64,000 nucleotides of DNA, from NCBI RefSeq assembly GCF_016901135.1, contig NZ_JAFEVL010000075.1:248001-312000 (forward strand). Direction: 5' to 3'. Positions 25,699 to 34,782 of this stretch are shown here, piece by piece; positions within the stretch are counted from its first letter, which is position 1; every line of letters begins with the position of its first letter. The notes beneath the pieces were generated by a model, which saw only the letters and a list, made by a program, of their open reading frames with translations, did not search any database and was not told the DNA's origin. Origin of the DNA: Martinezella lusitana (GTDB lineage: Bacteria; Pseudomonadota; Alphaproteobacteria; Rhizobiales; Rhizobiaceae). The translations under genes and the position numbers were made by a program.

Positions 25699-26544
25699 TT
25701 ATGCCCTTGGGCGATTTCTCAGCGCCTCTGCCTCGGCGTAGAACTTCTTTTCCCATTCCTTGTGATTGTCGAGGCCCTCTTTGATGAACGGCGTGAAGAT
25801 CGCCAGGTTCATCAAGGCCCAGTTGACAAAGCGGGCCGGGAATTTCATCGGCTTGACGAAATCAACGAAGAGCACGACGCGGGTCTTGTCGGTGTGGTTC
25901 CAGGCTTCATGCTCATAGGCGTCGTCAAAGATCAGCGCCTTGCCTTCCTGCCAGTGGCAAATCTGCTTATCGACGCGAATGGCGAGCTGGTCCTGCGGTT
26001 CGGGCACGATGAGGCCGAGATGCAGGCGCAACACGCCGTTATAGGGGCCGCGATGCGCGGGAAGGTGTTTGCCGGGCTCGAAGATGGAGAACATGGCGGT
26101 CGTCAGCCCTGGGATTTTCTGTACCGCCGCCCAGGTGTTCGGGCATGCCTTGATGTTTTGCTCGGACTTCACGCCGAAGCCGAGAAGGAAGAAGGTCTTC
26201 CAGCGGGTATCGGTCGAAATGGTCTTCACATCGGTGGAGATGTCCTGGAATGTCGGCAGCTCGCTCTGGCGCAGCAGCACCTTTTCGAGCTCCGCGCGGA
26301 TCGCCGGATAATCCTTCTCGATCTCGGCCGCCCAGGGGAAGGTCGCGCTGTTGTAAACCGGCGGATTGCCGAGCTTGGCATATTTCAGATTGAGGCTTTC
26401 GGCCCAGGCAACGATGCCCATGAAAAAGCGCGTCATGGCGCTCGGGCGGTCCATCGGCGCGATGCCGTTTGTGCCAAAGGTTTGTTCCGGAGCATGATGT
26501 TCGGTGGAAGTGGGAGCAGGTGCGCTCAAGGGGCTCTCCGTCAT
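25699..26544 (-). CDS. aspartyl/asparaginyl beta-hydroxylase (LpxO-like) family protein
   Basis: 281 residues. A membrane-proximal N-terminal part precedes an Asp/Asn hydroxylase domain with iron ligands in PAHRGPYNGVLRLHLGL and DDAYEHEAWNHT, and a cofactor arginine in TRVVLFVDF. Bacterial members such as LpxO hydroxylate lipid A acyl chains, while others act on ornithine lipids. With eptA and PAP2 elsewhere in the window a lipid role is plausible, but the substrate is inferred only from the family. Confidence 0.82.
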   Translation of the reverse strand: MTESPLSAPAPTSTEHHAPEQTFGTNGIAPMDRPSAMTRFFMGIVAWAESLNLKYAKLGNPPVYNSATFPWAAEIEKDYPAIRAELEKVLLRQSELPTFQDISTDVKTISTDTRWKTFFLLGFGVKSEQNIKACPNTWAAVQKIPGLTTAMFSIFEPGKHLPAHRGPYNGVLRLHLGLIVPEPQDQLAIRVDKQICHWQEGKALIFDDAYEHEAWNHTDKTRVVLFVDFVKPMKFPARFVNWALMNLAIFTPFIKEGLDNHKEWEKKFYAEAEALRNRPRA

Positions 26545-26842
26545 GTCTGTCTTCTAGGGCTGTCCGAGAGGAAGGCTGCCTCAGGGGAATCCGCATGGAA
26601 ATTCCAGGGTGGCAACAGGCTCGACACTTTCGATGCCCGCCTGCCCGTTCCTGATCGACGCCCGACTCCTGTGTTATGCGATGATCATGATAGGCAATTA
26701 TATGAGTTGGTTAGTCGAATTTCGCAAGAGAGCCCGTTCGCAACGAGCGGTGACTTGTCGGCGAATGAATCTCCTGCGATTTCTTGAAGAACTTCACCTC
26801 AGAATTGGCAAAAATACGGCAAGATAGGCCTGAGCCGTCCGC
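26545..26842. other. intergenic stretch without recognised gene
   Basis: About 300 bp between the hydroxylase-like start and the crcB remnant. Short open frames occur, the longest starting near 26609 on the plus strand, but none has a ribosome site or a recognisable product. Confidence 0.5.
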
Positions 26843-27115
26843 CTAGATGGTTTGGGCGTAAATTATTAGCCGGACAACGGCAAATCCGGCAATTAGGGCC
26901 CCTATCGACAGGAAAACGGACAAGCCGACATAGGCCATGGATGACATCCATTGGCTTCGCTGCCAGAGCACGACACTCTCCAGCGCAAACGTCGAAAACC
27001 CGCCCAGAATGCCGGTCGTCAGAAAAAACCGAAGCTCCTGCGACACTCCGCCGCGGAAAGCAAAGTATTCCGTCAGCACCCCCATGATGAACGCGCCGAC
27101 GACATTGCCGATCAA
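26843..27115 (-). pseudogene. crcB: N-terminally truncated CrcB/Fluc fluoride channel
   Basis: 90 residues match the second to fourth helices of CrcB: IGNVVGAFIMGVLTEYF, the ELRFFLTTGILGGFSTFALESV core and a final helix. Normal CrcB has about 125 residues; the first helix with its GGxxGAxxRY motif is absent. Only a TTG (27115) is available as start and there is no ribosome site. Upstream codons in frame (FEHGGADDQDV) do not look like CrcB. Loss of helix 1 should abolish the dimeric channel, so it is probably a remnant downstream of the CLC-F gene. Confidence 0.7.
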
Positions 27116-27165
27116 AACATCTTGATCATCAGCTCCGCCATGCTCGAAGCAATCGCAAAGCGACC

Positions 27166-28569
27166 CTATTGAATGTCCCGCTCCTGCTGTAGCGGCGGCG
27201 GGGCTTGATCGATTTTGCGATCATCATCACTGCGCCCTTTCATGGCGAGATCGCGAATATGGCGAAGAGCGATACCGGAGGGAATGTCGCCTGAGGCCGC
27301 GCTCTTTGCGATACCGAGACGCTGCGACAAATAGATGCTGGTATGGCCGCTGCAGATGTATGCAAGGAAGCAGGCGACGGCGAGGTAGACCGTATGCGTC
27401 GCGCCGAAGAGCTCTATGCCCATGATCATGCAGGCGAGCGGCGTATTGGTGGCGCCGGCAAAGACGGCGACAAAACCCAGCCCCGCAAAGAGATCGGCCG
27501 GCGCGCCGAGGATGGCCGCAAGCGCATTGCCGAGTGCGGCACCGATAAAGAACAGCGGCGTCACCTCCCCGCCCTTGAAGCCGGCGCTGAGGGTCACGAT
27601 CGTGAAAACCGCCTTCCAGAACCAGCTCCAATAATCGACACCAGCCGGATCGAAGAAGCCGAGGATCGTCGCATCGCCGGGATTGGGCGACCAGACGCCA
27701 AGCCCGAGATATTCCCGGGTGCCGAGCAGATAGACGAGACCGATCAGCACCGCGCTCGCGATGACAGGCTGCAGCGGCGCGTAAGCGCAGAGCCTCTTGA
27801 AGGCCGCAGACGCCCTATGCGAGATCTCGCTGAAAGAGCGCGCCATCAGGCCGAAGAGCACACCGGCAACGCCGACCTTGACGAGCAGCAAAGCATCGAG
27901 GTGGAACGTGCTCGCCGGCGTGCCTGAGAGATAGCCGATATGGTACTGGGTATGCTCGATGCCCCAGGCATGGCAGGTCCAATCGGCTGTTATCGCCGCC
28001 GCAAGGCTCGGGATCAGCGCTTCATACTGCATGCGCCCGATCGTCAACACCTCGAGAGCAAAGACCGCGCCCGCGATCGGCGTGCCGAAGACAGCGCCGA
28101 AGCCGGCTGCTATGCCCGCCATGAGGAGTATACGGATCTCGGCATGGCTGAGGCGGAAAATCCTCGCGAAGGCGCTCGCAATGCTGCCGCCGAGCTGCAC
28201 CGCCGTTCCCTCGCGCCCGGCAGAGCCGCCGACCAGATGCGTCAGGACCGTCGATACGAGAATGAAGGGCGCCATGCGCAACGGCACACCGCCGCCGGGC
28301 TCATGGATCTGATCGACGATCAGGTTGTTGCCGCCCTCGGCGCCACGGCCGAAGCGCTGATAGACCAACACCATCAGGAAACCGGCAACAGGCATCAGGA
28401 AGATCAGCCAGGGATGCTCGAAACGCGCCGCCGTTGCCCTATCCAGGCTCCAAAGAAAAAGGGCGCAGAGCGAACCGACGGCTACCGCCATGGGCACGAC
28501 AAGCGCGATCCATTTGAACAGACTGCGAAACTGCTGAAGACGATGATGAAGGAATGCAGATACGGACAT
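27166..28569 (-). CDS. CLC-F-type fluoride/proton antiporter
   Basis: 467-residue CLC-family membrane protein with about ten helical hairpins. The usual chloride-filter GSGIP is replaced by GGNNLIVDQIHEP, as in fluoride-selective CLC-F proteins. GREGTAVQ, GFKGGEVTPLFFIG and TNTPLACMIMGIELFG follow. CLC-F antiporters expel fluoride using protons. Its neighbour is a broken crcB, the other fluoride exporter, and a possible fluoride-riboswitch relic lies upstream, supporting the call. The C-terminal tail is polar and disordered-looking. Confidence 0.82.
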   Translation of the reverse strand: MSVSAFLHHRLQQFRSLFKWIALVVPMAVAVGSLCALFLWSLDRATAARFEHPWLIFLMPVAGFLMVLVYQRFGRGAEGGNNLIVDQIHEPGGGVPLRMAPFILVSTVLTHLVGGSAGREGTAVQLGGSIASAFARIFRLSHAEIRILLMAGIAAGFGAVFGTPIAGAVFALEVLTIGRMQYEALIPSLAAAITADWTCHAWGIEHTQYHIGYLSGTPASTFHLDALLLVKVGVAGVLFGLMARSFSEISHRASAAFKRLCAYAPLQPVIASAVLIGLVYLLGTREYLGLGVWSPNPGDATILGFFDPAGVDYWSWFWKAVFTIVTLSAGFKGGEVTPLFFIGAALGNALAAILGAPADLFAGLGFVAVFAGATNTPLACMIMGIELFGATHTVYLAVACFLAYICSGHTSIYLSQRLGIAKSAASGDIPSGIALRHIRDLAMKGRSDDDRKIDQAPPPLQQERDIQ

Positions 28570-28689
28570 CAGTTCGCCCTTCCCGCAAGACCGCGGACGT
28601 GTCTGACGGAGACAATGGATGGGAAAGTTAAAAGAGATAACGGCAGGAAAACAGGCACGACTCTACTCCTTCGCCTTTCAGGCGTTTCG

Positions 28690-28748
28690 AGTAGGAGTCA
28701 TCAGCTTCCCTGGGAAATTCAGAGCAGCGGTTCGGCCACCATGGCCCG
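28690..28748 (-). promoter_or_regulatory. possible degenerate fluoride riboswitch (crcB motif)
   Basis: On the minus strand GCTGATGACTCCTAC (28705-28691) matches the conserved 3' part of the crcB fluoride aptamer, and AACCGC (28732-28727) matches the segment before its P3 stem. The 5' hairpin (CGGGCCATGGTGGCCG) lacks the GGAGT needed to pair with ACTCC. It lies 120 nt upstream of the CLC-F gene. It may be decayed or a divergent variant. Confidence 0.4.
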
Positions 28749-28832
28749 GCAGAAATCCATTACCGTTGGATTTTCAATACAGAAACAGGCGCACCACTGT
28801 CAATGCGCTGGAACCGCAAGCTCTCGATTCCG

Positions 28833-29654
28833 TCAAACGGCTCTGGCGATTATCTCGATTGGCGCGATCAGGCCGCTTTCGACCGACATGTTGACATTGG
28901 CGCCCCGCTCCGACGCCCTCGGTCCCATCAATGTCCCGAAACCCTTTCCCTCGCCCGCAGCGGCCTTGGCCCGCATCTCGTGCATCAGCCGGATCGCCAG
29001 AGCGCTGCGATCCTGCTCGAGCTCCACCACAAAACCGGCCTCCTCAAGCAGATGTCGGTAGCTCTCCTGGCCGCAGACAAAACTCGTCTCCGGCGTCATT
29101 GCCCAAGGCATGGGATAGGGCAGCGCGCCTTCACGCATCTGCATGATCTCATAGAGACCAAAACGGCCACCAGGCTTCAGGATGCGCCTGATTTCGGCGA
29201 ACAGCATCGCCTTGTCTTCGATATTCATTCCGACATGGATGAGGGTTGCACGGTCGAAGCCGCCGCTCTCGAAGGGCAGCGACAGCGCACTCCCCTGCCT
29301 GAAGGACACCAGTTCAGTCAGACCGCAGCGGGCCGTCAGCGAATTGGCGACCTGAACGAACTCCTCGGTGAGATCGATGCCCGTGACAGTGCATCCATAG
29401 GCACTGGCGAAATGGCGGGCGGGACCGCCGAGGCCCGATCCGATGTCGGCAAGCCGCACGCCGGCGGCAAGATGGAGGTCGCGGGCGAATTCCACCGTGG
29501 CCGCATGCCGCCCCAAATGGAACTCGTCGACGCCGGCAAGATCGCTGGTGCGCAGATTCTCGATATCCTTGCCGTTTTCAGCAAGCGTCTGCAGGATCGC
29601 CGTTTCCAGCGATCCGTGCGTGTAGTGGCTGGCAACTTTTTCCTCGGTGGACAT
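28833..29654 (-). CDS. class I SAM-dependent methyltransferase
   Basis: 273 residues with the Rossmann methyltransferase core: LADIGSGLGGPARHFA (motif I), VTGIDLTEEFV, then GGFDRATLIHVGMNIEDK and LKPGGRFGLYEIMQM. The arrangement resembles sarcosine/glycine or ubiquinone/tocopherol-type small-molecule methyltransferases. It sits between a Gfo/Idh/MocA gene and the CLC-F gene on the same strand; no shared pathway is evident. Substrate unknown. Confidence 0.85.
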   Translation of the reverse strand: MSTEEKVASHYTHGSLETAILQTLAENGKDIENLRTSDLAGVDEFHLGRHAATVEFARDLHLAAGVRLADIGSGLGGPARHFASAYGCTVTGIDLTEEFVQVANSLTARCGLTELVSFRQGSALSLPFESGGFDRATLIHVGMNIEDKAMLFAEIRRILKPGGRFGLYEIMQMREGALPYPMPWAMTPETSFVCGQESYRHLLEEAGFVVELEQDRSALAIRLMHEMRAKAAAGEGKGFGTLMGPRASERGANVNMSVESGLIAPIEIIARAV

Positions 29655-29695
29655 GCATGTTCTCCCAAGGCGTTGCCTGAAGGTCTGCTATGAAT

Positions 29696-30739
29696 TTAAA
29701 CCTTCAGTTCGCGCCGCTCCGTCTCCGTCACCATGGCGAGATCCAGCACGCGCTGCAAGTTGGCAGCGTGGCGGAAGCTCGGGTCCTGGCTGCTGCCGGT
29801 CATGACAGCCTCGGCGAAGCGCTGATAGTTGGTCAGCACCGGCGGTACCTCGATGACCCTCCACGTCGCCGTTTCGGTGTCATCGCCAAGGCAGCCGCGC
29901 AGTTCGGAACCATTCGGGCTATGAGACACTTCAAGGCCGCCGCGCTCGCCATAGATGCGCAGCTTCAGCTCGTTCAGGTGTCCCGTCGCCCAGCGGCTGG
30001 CATGCACCACACCAAGCGCGCCGTTTGCGAAATCGACCGACATCGAGAAACTGTCGTTCGCATCCAGCGTATATTCGCCGATACGTTCGTCGGGCGCCTT
30101 GTTGAAGGTTTTCAGCCGGGCAAAGACATGGTCGATATCCGTCGCGGCGCCATAGGCGGCGAAGTCGAGGATATGAATGCCGATATCGCCGAGCACGCCG
30201 TTGGAACCATGGCCGGTGGACAGCCTCCAGAGCCACTTGGATTCGCTGCGCCAATCACCCCATGCCCTGGAGACAAGCCAGCTCTGCAGGTAGGATGCCT
30301 CCACATGCTTCACTGTGCCGATCTCGCCCGATATCACCATTTCGCGCGCCTTCTGCAGCTGCGCGACGTTGCGATAGGTCAGGTTGACCATGTTGACGAC
30401 GCCTGCCCTTTCGGCAGCCTCCGTCATCTCAAGTGCCTTTTCATAGTTCTCCGCGAGCGGCTTCTCGCAAAGAACGTGCTTGCCAGCGGCAAGCAGCGGC
30501 AGGGTGGTCGGATGGTGGGCCTTGTCGGGCGTGACGTTGGTCACCGCATCGAAGTTATTCCAGGCGAGCGCCTCGTCCAACGACGAGAAGCGGTTCTTGA
30601 TGTCGAACGTATCGCAAAAGGCCGTCAGCCTCGTCGCATCCGTATCAACGGCGCCGACGATCTCGACGCCGGGAATACGGGCGAAATGCTCCACATGGTT
30701 CTTCGCCATGCCACCCGTGCCAACTACTATGAGACGCAT
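29696..30739 (-). CDS. Gfo/Idh/MocA-family oxidoreductase (ThuB-like)
   Basis: 347-residue NAD(P)-dependent sugar dehydrogenase. The Rossmann motif is VVGTGGMAKNHVEH at the N-terminus and the catalytic lysine lies in VLCEKPLAENY (about residue 93), followed by the C-terminal alpha/beta substrate domain. It lies 8 bp downstream of the thuA-like gene. In Sinorhizobium thuA-thuB act together on disaccharides, giving 3-keto products. By analogy this pair probably oxidises a disaccharide or polyol. Confidence 0.85.
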   Translation of the reverse strand: MRLIVVGTGGMAKNHVEHFARIPGVEIVGAVDTDATRLTAFCDTFDIKNRFSSLDEALAWNNFDAVTNVTPDKAHHPTTLPLLAAGKHVLCEKPLAENYEKALEMTEAAERAGVVNMVNLTYRNVAQLQKAREMVISGEIGTVKHVEASYLQSWLVSRAWGDWRSESKWLWRLSTGHGSNGVLGDIGIHILDFAAYGAATDIDHVFARLKTFNKAPDERIGEYTLDANDSFSMSVDFANGALGVVHASRWATGHLNELKLRIYGERGGLEVSHSPNGSELRGCLGDDTETATWRVIEVPPVLTNYQRFAEAVMTGSSQDPSFRHAANLQRVLDLAMVTETERRELKV

Positions 30740-30747
30740 ATCGTACC

Positions 30748-31533
30748 TCAGCGATAACCGGCTTCGCCGGCTTGGTGCAGTCTTGGGCCACGCTCGACGA
30801 TCGGCTCCAGCGCCTTTTCAACGGGCACATTCGGCGCATCATGGATGCTCGCCTGCGTGCCGAGCGGGTTGTGAGCCCACTTCACCGAGTTGATCAGCAC
30901 CTTCTGGACCGTGTCATTGTGATAGGTCGGGTAAGTCTCGTGGCCGGGGCGGAAATAGAAGATATTGCCCGCGCCACGGCGCCAGGTCATGCCGGAACGG
31001 AAGACTTCGCCGCCCTGGAACCAGGAGATGAACACGGTTTCCAGCGGCTCCGGAACGGAAAACTGTTCGCCATACATTTCCTCGTTCTCGAGCTCGAAAT
31101 GCTCGCCGAGGCCGGCTGCGATCGGGTGACGCGGATTGATAACCCAGAGGCGCTCGCGCTCGCCGGCTTCGCGCCACTTCAGCGCGCAGGGCGTGCCCAT
31201 CAGCCGCTTGAACACCTTCGAGAAATGGCCGGAATGCAGGACGATGAGGCCCATGCCTTCCCATACGCGCTTGGCCACGCGCTCGACGATCTCGTCCTTG
31301 ACGGCGCCGTGGTCCTTGTGACCCCACCAAAGCAGCACATCGGTATCCTTTAGCCGGGCCTCGCTGAGGCCATGCTCCGGCTCCTGCAACGTTGCAGTCG
31401 TTGCCTCAATACCGGCGTCGGCATTCAGCGCCTTGGCGATCGTCGTGTGCATGCCTTCCGGATAGATCTCGGCCACGACGTTGTTTGTTTGTTCATGAAT
31501 GTTCTCGCCCCAAACGACGGCACGAATAGTCAT
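30748..31533 (-). CDS. ThuA-like sugar-utilisation protein
   Basis: 261-residue ThuA-family protein (glutamine amidotransferase-like fold). Typical segments are VVWGENIHEQTNNVVAEIYPEGMH at the start, DVLLWWGHKDHGAV, and GLIVLHSGHFSKVFKRLMGT. ThuA in S. meliloti is needed for trehalose/maltitol use with ThuB. It is first in a two-gene operon with the Gfo/Idh/MocA gene. A LacI-type palindrome lies about 45 bp upstream, linking it to the sugar ABC locus. Confidence 0.85.
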   Translation of the reverse strand: MTIRAVVWGENIHEQTNNVVAEIYPEGMHTTIAKALNADAGIEATTATLQEPEHGLSEARLKDTDVLLWWGHKDHGAVKDEIVERVAKRVWEGMGLIVLHSGHFSKVFKRLMGTPCALKWREAGERERLWVINPRHPIAAGLGEHFELENEEMYGEQFSVPEPLETVFISWFQGGEVFRSGMTWRRGAGNIFYFRPGHETYPTYHNDTVQKVLINSVKWAHNPLGTQASIHDAPNVPVEKALEPIVERGPRLHQAGEAGYR

Positions 31534-31578
31534 TACGGCACTCCTCTTATACCATTGAAATTGAATAGTTTATGCGAA

Positions 31579-31592
31579 CCAAAACGCTTTGG
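31579..31592. promoter_or_regulatory. LacI-type operator before thuA-like operon
   Basis: CCAAAACGCTTTGG is a near-palindrome centred on CG, the usual form of LacI/GalR-family sites. It lies 46 bp upstream of the thuA-like start. Confidence 0.5.
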
Positions 31593-31697
31593 AAAAGCGC
31601 CGTATTTCAAGCCTCCATCAGCCTATCTTGCGCAAGACATAGTGCGTCCCCAATGATTTGACAAAGGCAAAAACGGCCATGGATAACACCTGTTTTT

Positions 31698-32039
31698 TCA
31701 GTGCGACACGGATTTTGAAAAGAGATTGACGACAAGGACGCCGGCGATGATCAGCGCCAGGCCGATGATGGCGGCAAGATCGAGTTTCTGGCGGAAAAAC
31801 ACCAACCCAACAGCCGAAATCAGCACGATGCCGAGCCCACTCCAGATGGCGTAGGCAATGCCCACAGGAATGACCCGCAACGTTACCGAAAGACAATAGA
31901 AGGCGGCGGTATAGCAGACCACCAGCACAACCGTCGGGCCGAAGCGGGTGAATTGCTGCGACATCTGCAATGCCGTCGTGCCGATCACTTCCAGCACGAT
32001 CGCAATCAACAGCATTGCATAGACCGATGCGTTCGCCAT
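31698..32039 (-). CDS. SMR-family multidrug efflux protein (EmrE/QacE-like)
   Basis: 113-residue four-helix small multidrug resistance protein. The proton- and drug-binding glutamate is in IAIVLEVIGTTALQMS (about residue 17), and the family segments GIAYAIWSGLGIVLIS and the final helix are present. It functions as an antiparallel dimer exporting quaternary cations. It lies 19 bp after a TetR-family gene on the same strand, likely its regulator. Confidence 0.88.
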   Translation of the reverse strand: MANASVYAMLLIAIVLEVIGTTALQMSQQFTRFGPTVVLVVCYTAAFYCLSVTLRVIPVGIAYAIWSGLGIVLISAVGLVFFRQKLDLAAIIGLALIIAGVLVVNLFSKSVSH

Positions 32040-32058
32040 TCCGTCTTCTCCGATGTTC

Positions 32059-32622
32059 CTAAAGCTGCGTGAGCTCGATCAGCCGCTCGACCAGCCTGTG
32101 GCGGGCGCTCTCGTCCATGTCGTGGCTGCCGAGCAGGTCCGCGAGCCAGATCCCGTCGGTCGCCAACCTGACGATCGCCGCATCCGCAGAGGAATCCGTA
32201 CCGACATATTCCTCGCTGCGTTCACGCACCCAGTCGCGCCAGCGCTGGCGCAACTGCGGCTCGCTGAGCAGGACCATCGTCACCTGTGCCCAGTCCTTGG
32301 TTCCCTGCGGCTGATCCCGCAGCGCAAGGCAGGCATGGAGATAGCCGCGGGTAAAGCGTCCATGCGGCAACGGGTCGGCGCGCATCGCCTCCTCTATCGC
32401 CGCGTCCAGCCGCTCGATCAGGCTGTCGAACAGCGCTTCAAGCAGCATGTTCTTGCTGGGAAAATGATGCAGCAATCCGCCCTTGCTAATACCGGAGGCG
32501 CCGGAAACGGCATCCAGCGTCACCGCCGTCATCCCCTTCTCCGAAGCCAGCCGCGCCGCCACCTCCAGCAATTGCTGGCGGACGAACAGAGGCTGCTTTT
32601 TCCTATGGTGCGCAGTGGACAT
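32059..32622 (-). CDS. TetR-family transcriptional repressor
   Basis: 187 residues with an N-terminal TetR HTH (ARLASEKGMTAVTLDAVSGASGISKGGLLHHFPSK, about residues 20-55) and a helical ligand domain. The start is set at MSTAHHRKK (32622); an ATG six codons upstream at 32640 sits inside a CCAATTGG palindrome that may be its operator. It probably represses itself and the downstream SMR exporter and releases DNA on binding a cationic compound. Confidence 0.85.
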   Translation of the reverse strand: MSTAHHRKKQPLFVRQQLLEVAARLASEKGMTAVTLDAVSGASGISKGGLLHHFPSKNMLLEALFDSLIERLDAAIEEAMRADPLPHGRFTRGYLHACLALRDQPQGTKDWAQVTMVLLSEPQLRQRWRDWVRERSEEYVGTDSSADAAIVRLATDGIWLADLLGSHDMDESARHRLVERLIELTQL

Positions 32623-32716
32623 GGCGGCATAACATACCAATTGGACGGTTTCGTCAATGAACTATTCGGCGACCCTAAATTCACGAATTCCAGACCTCAT
32701 CCGAGCCATTCTCCTC

Positions 32717-33805
32717 TCAATTTACGCAATGATGCGCGACATCATTTTCATCGAAGATCGACACCTTTGCCGCATCGACGGCGAAAGCGATCGGCGAGCC
32801 AGCCGCGATGGTGGTCATACCCGGATCCGTGCCGATGATCTTCGAACCGTCTTTCAGCCTGACATGGACGAGCGAGCGGTCGCCCAGGCGCTCCACGGTC
32901 TCGACATGCCCGGCAATATCGCCCTTTTCTACCGCCGCGACCACCAGATGCTCCGGGCGGATACCGAGCGTCAGTTTCGAGTTCGAGATACCGTTAAGCG
33001 GTACTGCCGTCTTGATGACCGCGCCATCCGGCAAGGTCGCCGTCGCAAGGCCGCCCGTCTCGCCGACGCTGGCCATGGTGATGAAGTTCATTCCGGGAGA
33101 GCCGACGAACTGAGCGACATAGCGGGTTGCCGGGCGCGTATAAATCTCGACCGGTGTGGCGACCTGTTCGATCTTCTTGTTGTTGAGCAACACGATACGA
33201 TCGGCAAGCGTCATCGCCTCCACCTGGTCGTGCGTCACGAACACCATGGTCGCCCCCAGTCGCTCGTGCAGCTGCGCCAGCTCGACACGGGTACGGGTGC
33301 GCAGGCCGGCGTCGAGATTGGACAGGGGCTCGTCGAAAAGGAAGACATCCGGCTCGCGCACGATGGCGCGGCCGATCGCGACACGCTGGCGCTGGCCGCC
33401 CGATAGTGCCGAAGGCTTGCGATCGAGGAGATGCGGCATTTCGAGGATCTTCGCCGCATCCGCGATGCGTCTTTCGATCTCGGCCTTCGGCGTTTTGATG
33501 TTTCTCAGGCCGAAGGACATGTTGTCGCGAACGGTCATATGCGGATAGAGCGCGTAGGATTGGAACACCATCGATACGCCGCGCTCACCGGGCGGCAGCT
33601 GATCGACCCGTCGCCCGCCGATCCAGATTTCGCCGCTGGTGATCGATTCCAGACCCGCGATCATCCGCAGCAAAGTGGATTTGCCGCAGCCGGAGCCGCC
33701 GAGGAAAACGACGAACTCCCCGCGCTCGATCGTCAGATCGATGTCGTTGAGAACCTGCACGGCACCGAAATGCTTGGTGAGGGACTTGATGTTGATTCCT
33801 GCCAC
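32717..33805 (-). CDS. sugar ABC transporter ATP-binding protein (UgpC/MalK-like)
   Basis: 362-residue CUT1-type ATPase. Walker A GGSGCGKST, Q-loop VFQSYALYPHMTV, signature LSGGQRQRVAIGRAI, Walker B VFLFDEPLSNLD and H-loop VTHDQVEA are all intact. A C-terminal MalK-like OB/TOBE regulatory domain (about 240-355) contains TLGIRPEHLVV. It energises the importer encoded by the next three upstream genes and is last in that operon. Confidence 0.92.
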   Translation of the reverse strand: MAGINIKSLTKHFGAVQVLNDIDLTIERGEFVVFLGGSGCGKSTLLRMIAGLESITSGEIWIGGRRVDQLPPGERGVSMVFQSYALYPHMTVRDNMSFGLRNIKTPKAEIERRIADAAKILEMPHLLDRKPSALSGGQRQRVAIGRAIVREPDVFLFDEPLSNLDAGLRTRTRVELAQLHERLGATMVFVTHDQVEAMTLADRIVLLNNKKIEQVATPVEIYTRPATRYVAQFVGSPGMNFITMASVGETGGLATATLPDGAVIKTAVPLNGISNSKLTLGIRPEHLVVAAVEKGDIAGHVETVERLGDRSLVHVRLKDGSKIIGTDPGMTTIAAGSPIAFAVDAAKVSIFDENDVAHHCVN

Positions 33806-33905
33806 TTTCTCCTCCTGCGGAAAACTCGAACTTCGTCAGACTTGCCATTCATTGCATCCCGTCCTTTCGGATTATCGCCGAAAGGTTGGGACTTTCCGCA
33901 TTGGT

Positions 33906-34781
33906 TTATTTGACCGCACCGACGGCCACGCCCCGTGTAAGCGTACGCTGGAAAATCAGGAAGAAGATCACCGTTGGCGTGATGCCCAGCAATGAGGCCG
34001 CCGCAATCGCGGTCGGCTCCTGCGTATTGGCACTCGACAGCACACCCATGGCGACCGAGACCGTCTGGTTGTTGTTGGAGACCAGGAACACCAGGGGAAT
34101 CAGAAACTCGTTCCAGGTCCAGATGAAGAAGAAGGTTGCCAGCACGGCAAGCGTCGGCCGCATCACCGGCACGATCACCATCCAAAGGATCTGCCACCGG
34201 CTCGCATTGTCTATCTGTGCCGCTTCGATGATCTCGCGCGGAAAAGTCGCCATGACAGATGAGAGCAGGTAGGTGCCGAAAGCGGTGTGCAGCACGCCGA
34301 TGATCAGGATCACCGAAAGCATCGAGTCAAACAGACCCACCTGCTTGGCCATATAGTAGAGCGGATAGACCAGCGCCTCCTGCGGCGCCATGATGGCGAT
34401 CAGCAAGACCACCAGCAATGCCTGCCCGCCGCGCACCCGGCCGATGCCGATGGCATAGGCGTTGAGCAGGCTGAGGACGACAGCCAGTATGGCCGTGCAT
34501 CCGCTGATCAAAATGCTGTTGAAGAGTTTGCGCGGGAAATTGACCGTATCCCAGAAGTTCTTGAGTGCCGTCAGATCGAAAGTCCGCGGGAAGGCGAGCG
34601 GGCCGTTGGCGGCATAATCCGAAGGCGTCTTGATGGCGTTGAAAGCCGCCAGGAAGAACGGAAACAGCGTTCCGGCAAGAAAGACGAGCAGGATAGCCAG
34701 GACGATCCAGCGGCCAACCCCCTTTCCTTGGCGGTGATGCACCGAAGCAACCGAGTTAGAGAGCGCAGACGTGACCGCCAT
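33906..34781 (-). CDS. carbohydrate ABC transporter permease (MalG-like)
   Basis: 291-residue inner-membrane permease with six helices and the EAA loop EIIEAAQIDNASRWQILWMVIVPVMRP, which docks the ATPase. It is typical of CUT1 MalG partners. It starts directly after the MalF-like gene (1-bp gap) and precedes the ATPase by about 100 bp. Confidence 0.9.
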   Translation of the reverse strand: MAVTSALSNSVASVHHRQGKGVGRWIVLAILLVFLAGTLFPFFLAAFNAIKTPSDYAANGPLAFPRTFDLTALKNFWDTVNFPRKLFNSILISGCTAILAVVLSLLNAYAIGIGRVRGGQALLVVLLIAIMAPQEALVYPLYYMAKQVGLFDSMLSVILIIGVLHTAFGTYLLSSVMATFPREIIEAAQIDNASRWQILWMVIVPVMRPTLAVLATFFFIWTWNEFLIPLVFLVSNNNQTVSVAMGVLSSANTQEPTAIAAASLLGITPTVIFFLIFQRTLTRGVAVGAVK

Positions 34782-34782
34782 G

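Noticed and set aside
26609..26827. 72-codon plus-strand open frame between the hydroxylase-like gene and crcB
   Set aside because: No ribosome site, no family resemblance, and atypical composition.
32637..32644. CCAATTGG at the alternative TetR start as its operator
   Set aside because: Only 8 bp and without extended symmetry; kept as a remark under the TetR gene.
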